A DNA stretch of 32,471 nucleotides from CAMQVM01 sp044433365 (GTDB lineage Bacteria > Bacteroidota > Bacteroidia > Bacteroidales > Rikenellaceae): positions 1 through 32,471 of the forward strand of contig JAWXTR010000021.1 in NCBI GenBank assembly GCA_044433365.1, given 5' to 3'. This document shows, piece after piece, positions 31,951-32,471 of the stretch. The notes under the pieces are model-generated. The model was given only the letters and a program-made list of their open reading frames with translations, had not been told where the DNA came from and searched no databases. Both the position numbers and the translations under genes were made by a program. Each line of letters opens with the position of its first letter. Within the stretch, counting starts at the first letter, position 1.

Positions 31951-32340
31951 ATTTGTGGCTCGGCTGTAGAGACGTAGCCCTGCTACGTCTGTAATACAAA
32001 TCGTTATGTTTTTAAAAAAAGGGTTGAAAACAATTCGGGGGGTTGTTTTCAGACGTAGCAGGGCTACGTCTCTACCTGTGCAGTGTTATGTTTAAAAAGG
32101 GGTTTGAAAACAATTCGGGGGGGTGGGTGGTTACCTGTGTGCGTTACAGACGTTGGACCCAACGTCTCTACCTACGCAGTTATGTTTAAAAAAAGGGGTT
32201 TGAAAACAAATCGGGGTGTTGGCGACTCAGCAGTAGAGACGTAGCCCTGCTACGTCTGTAATACAAATCGTTATGTTTAAAAAAAAAAGGTTTAAAACAA
32301 TTCGGGGTGTTGGTAGAGACGTGGGAGTCCAACGTCTAAA
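31951..32340. repeat. Tandem array of REP-like hairpins (family C)
   Basis: Five hairpins: 31970-31990, 32051-32071, 32148-32167 (variant AGACGTTGG-AC-CCAACGTCT), 32237-32257 and 32317-32337 (variant with one mismatch). They alternate with a spacer containing TTATGTTTAAAAAA, GGGTTTGAAAACAATTCGGG and runs of G. The spacer start GTTATG recurs at about 32003, 32085, 32179 and 32270, giving periods of 82-94 bases. No gene is supported in this stretch. Confidence 0.8.
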
Positions 32341-32352
32341 TATACAGCACTT

Positions 32353-32471
32353 TAAGTAGGGTAAAATAATTATTGGTGTATTTTTAAAAGTGCTATTGGA
32401 GATGAGATTTTTTGCTATTGAATCGAAAATATAGTGGTTCTATATTGAGATTTAATAGTGAAAAATATCGC
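32353..32471 (-). mobile_element. Family A foldback element, 3'-truncated by the window end
   Basis: The first 119 bases of a family A copy (TAAGTAGGGTAAAATAATTA...), same orientation as the 31397 copy. Its last 68 bases are identical to the first 68 bases of the window. Confidence 0.85.

Noticed and set aside
31951..32340. CRISPR array
   Set aside because: The repeats are self-complementary, alternate in orientation, and the spacers are similar to each other; no cas genes are present.
1..32471. Circular plasmid or phage suggested by identical ends
   Set aside because: The shared 68 bases belong to a dispersed element with three further copies inside, and the genes are chromosomal housekeeping types.

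Overview
The window is AT-rich chromosomal DNA from a Bacteroidota organism, most likely a member of the Bacteroidales. The evidence is the gene set (DUF4293, DUF4290, a PG_1098-type methyltransferase, a split methylmalonyl-CoA mutase, tandem Skp/OmpH proteins beside bamA, and a sulfatase with glycoside hydrolases). In addition, TAnnTTTG-type -7 boxes precede many genes and there are few Shine-Dalgarno sites. Genus cannot be read from the sequence.

Layout. Positions 1-4426 hold a small membrane protein (DUF4293) and two secreted carbohydrate-active enzymes. Positions 4427-5362 are almost pure repeats and hairpins, followed by a 58-residue winged-helix protein. Positions 5725-7695 (minus) hold a pRiA4b ORF-3-like protein and a serine-type sulfatase. 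Then come glyA, DUF4290, an MBL-fold hydrolase, a small membrane protein and a UbiD decarboxylase, all on minus. mutA and mutB (plus, 15100-19258) make the two subunits of methylmalonyl-CoA mutase. An envelope block on minus (uppS, bamA, two skp genes) follows, with nadK on minus further upstream. Divergent from nadK run pdxJ, cca and a PG_1098-type methyltransferase. Alanine dehydrogenase (minus) and a short XRE regulator (plus) end the gene content.

Genes working together. mutA/mutB form one enzyme of the succinate-propionate pathway. uppS supplies the undecaprenyl carrier for the wall, while bamA and the Skp proteins fold and insert outer-membrane proteins. The two glycosidases and the sulfatase suggest attack on a sulfated or host/algal glycan, but no SusC/SusD pair is present here.

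The most unusual content is between genes. I see at least four families of structured, non-coding repeats and no transposase. (A) A 167-bp foldback element (TAAGTAG...CTACTTA), five copies, two of them cut by the window ends. (B) A 162-bp foldback element (GGG...CCC ends, two copies with perfect 5-bp flanking duplications). It sits between mutA and mutB, between bamA and skp, and across the 3' ends of cca and the MBL gene, where it supplies the stop codons; 43-bp mini-versions also occur. (C) REP-like 9-bp-stem hairpins (AGACGTAGC/GCTACGTCT) in 15 sites, with a compensated variant (AGACGTTGG/CCAACGTCT). (D) A roughly 230-bp chain of five hairpins, present twice, in which stem sequences co-vary between copies. 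The first and last 68 bases of the window are identical because both ends fall in family A, so the window looks like a contig broken at a repeat.
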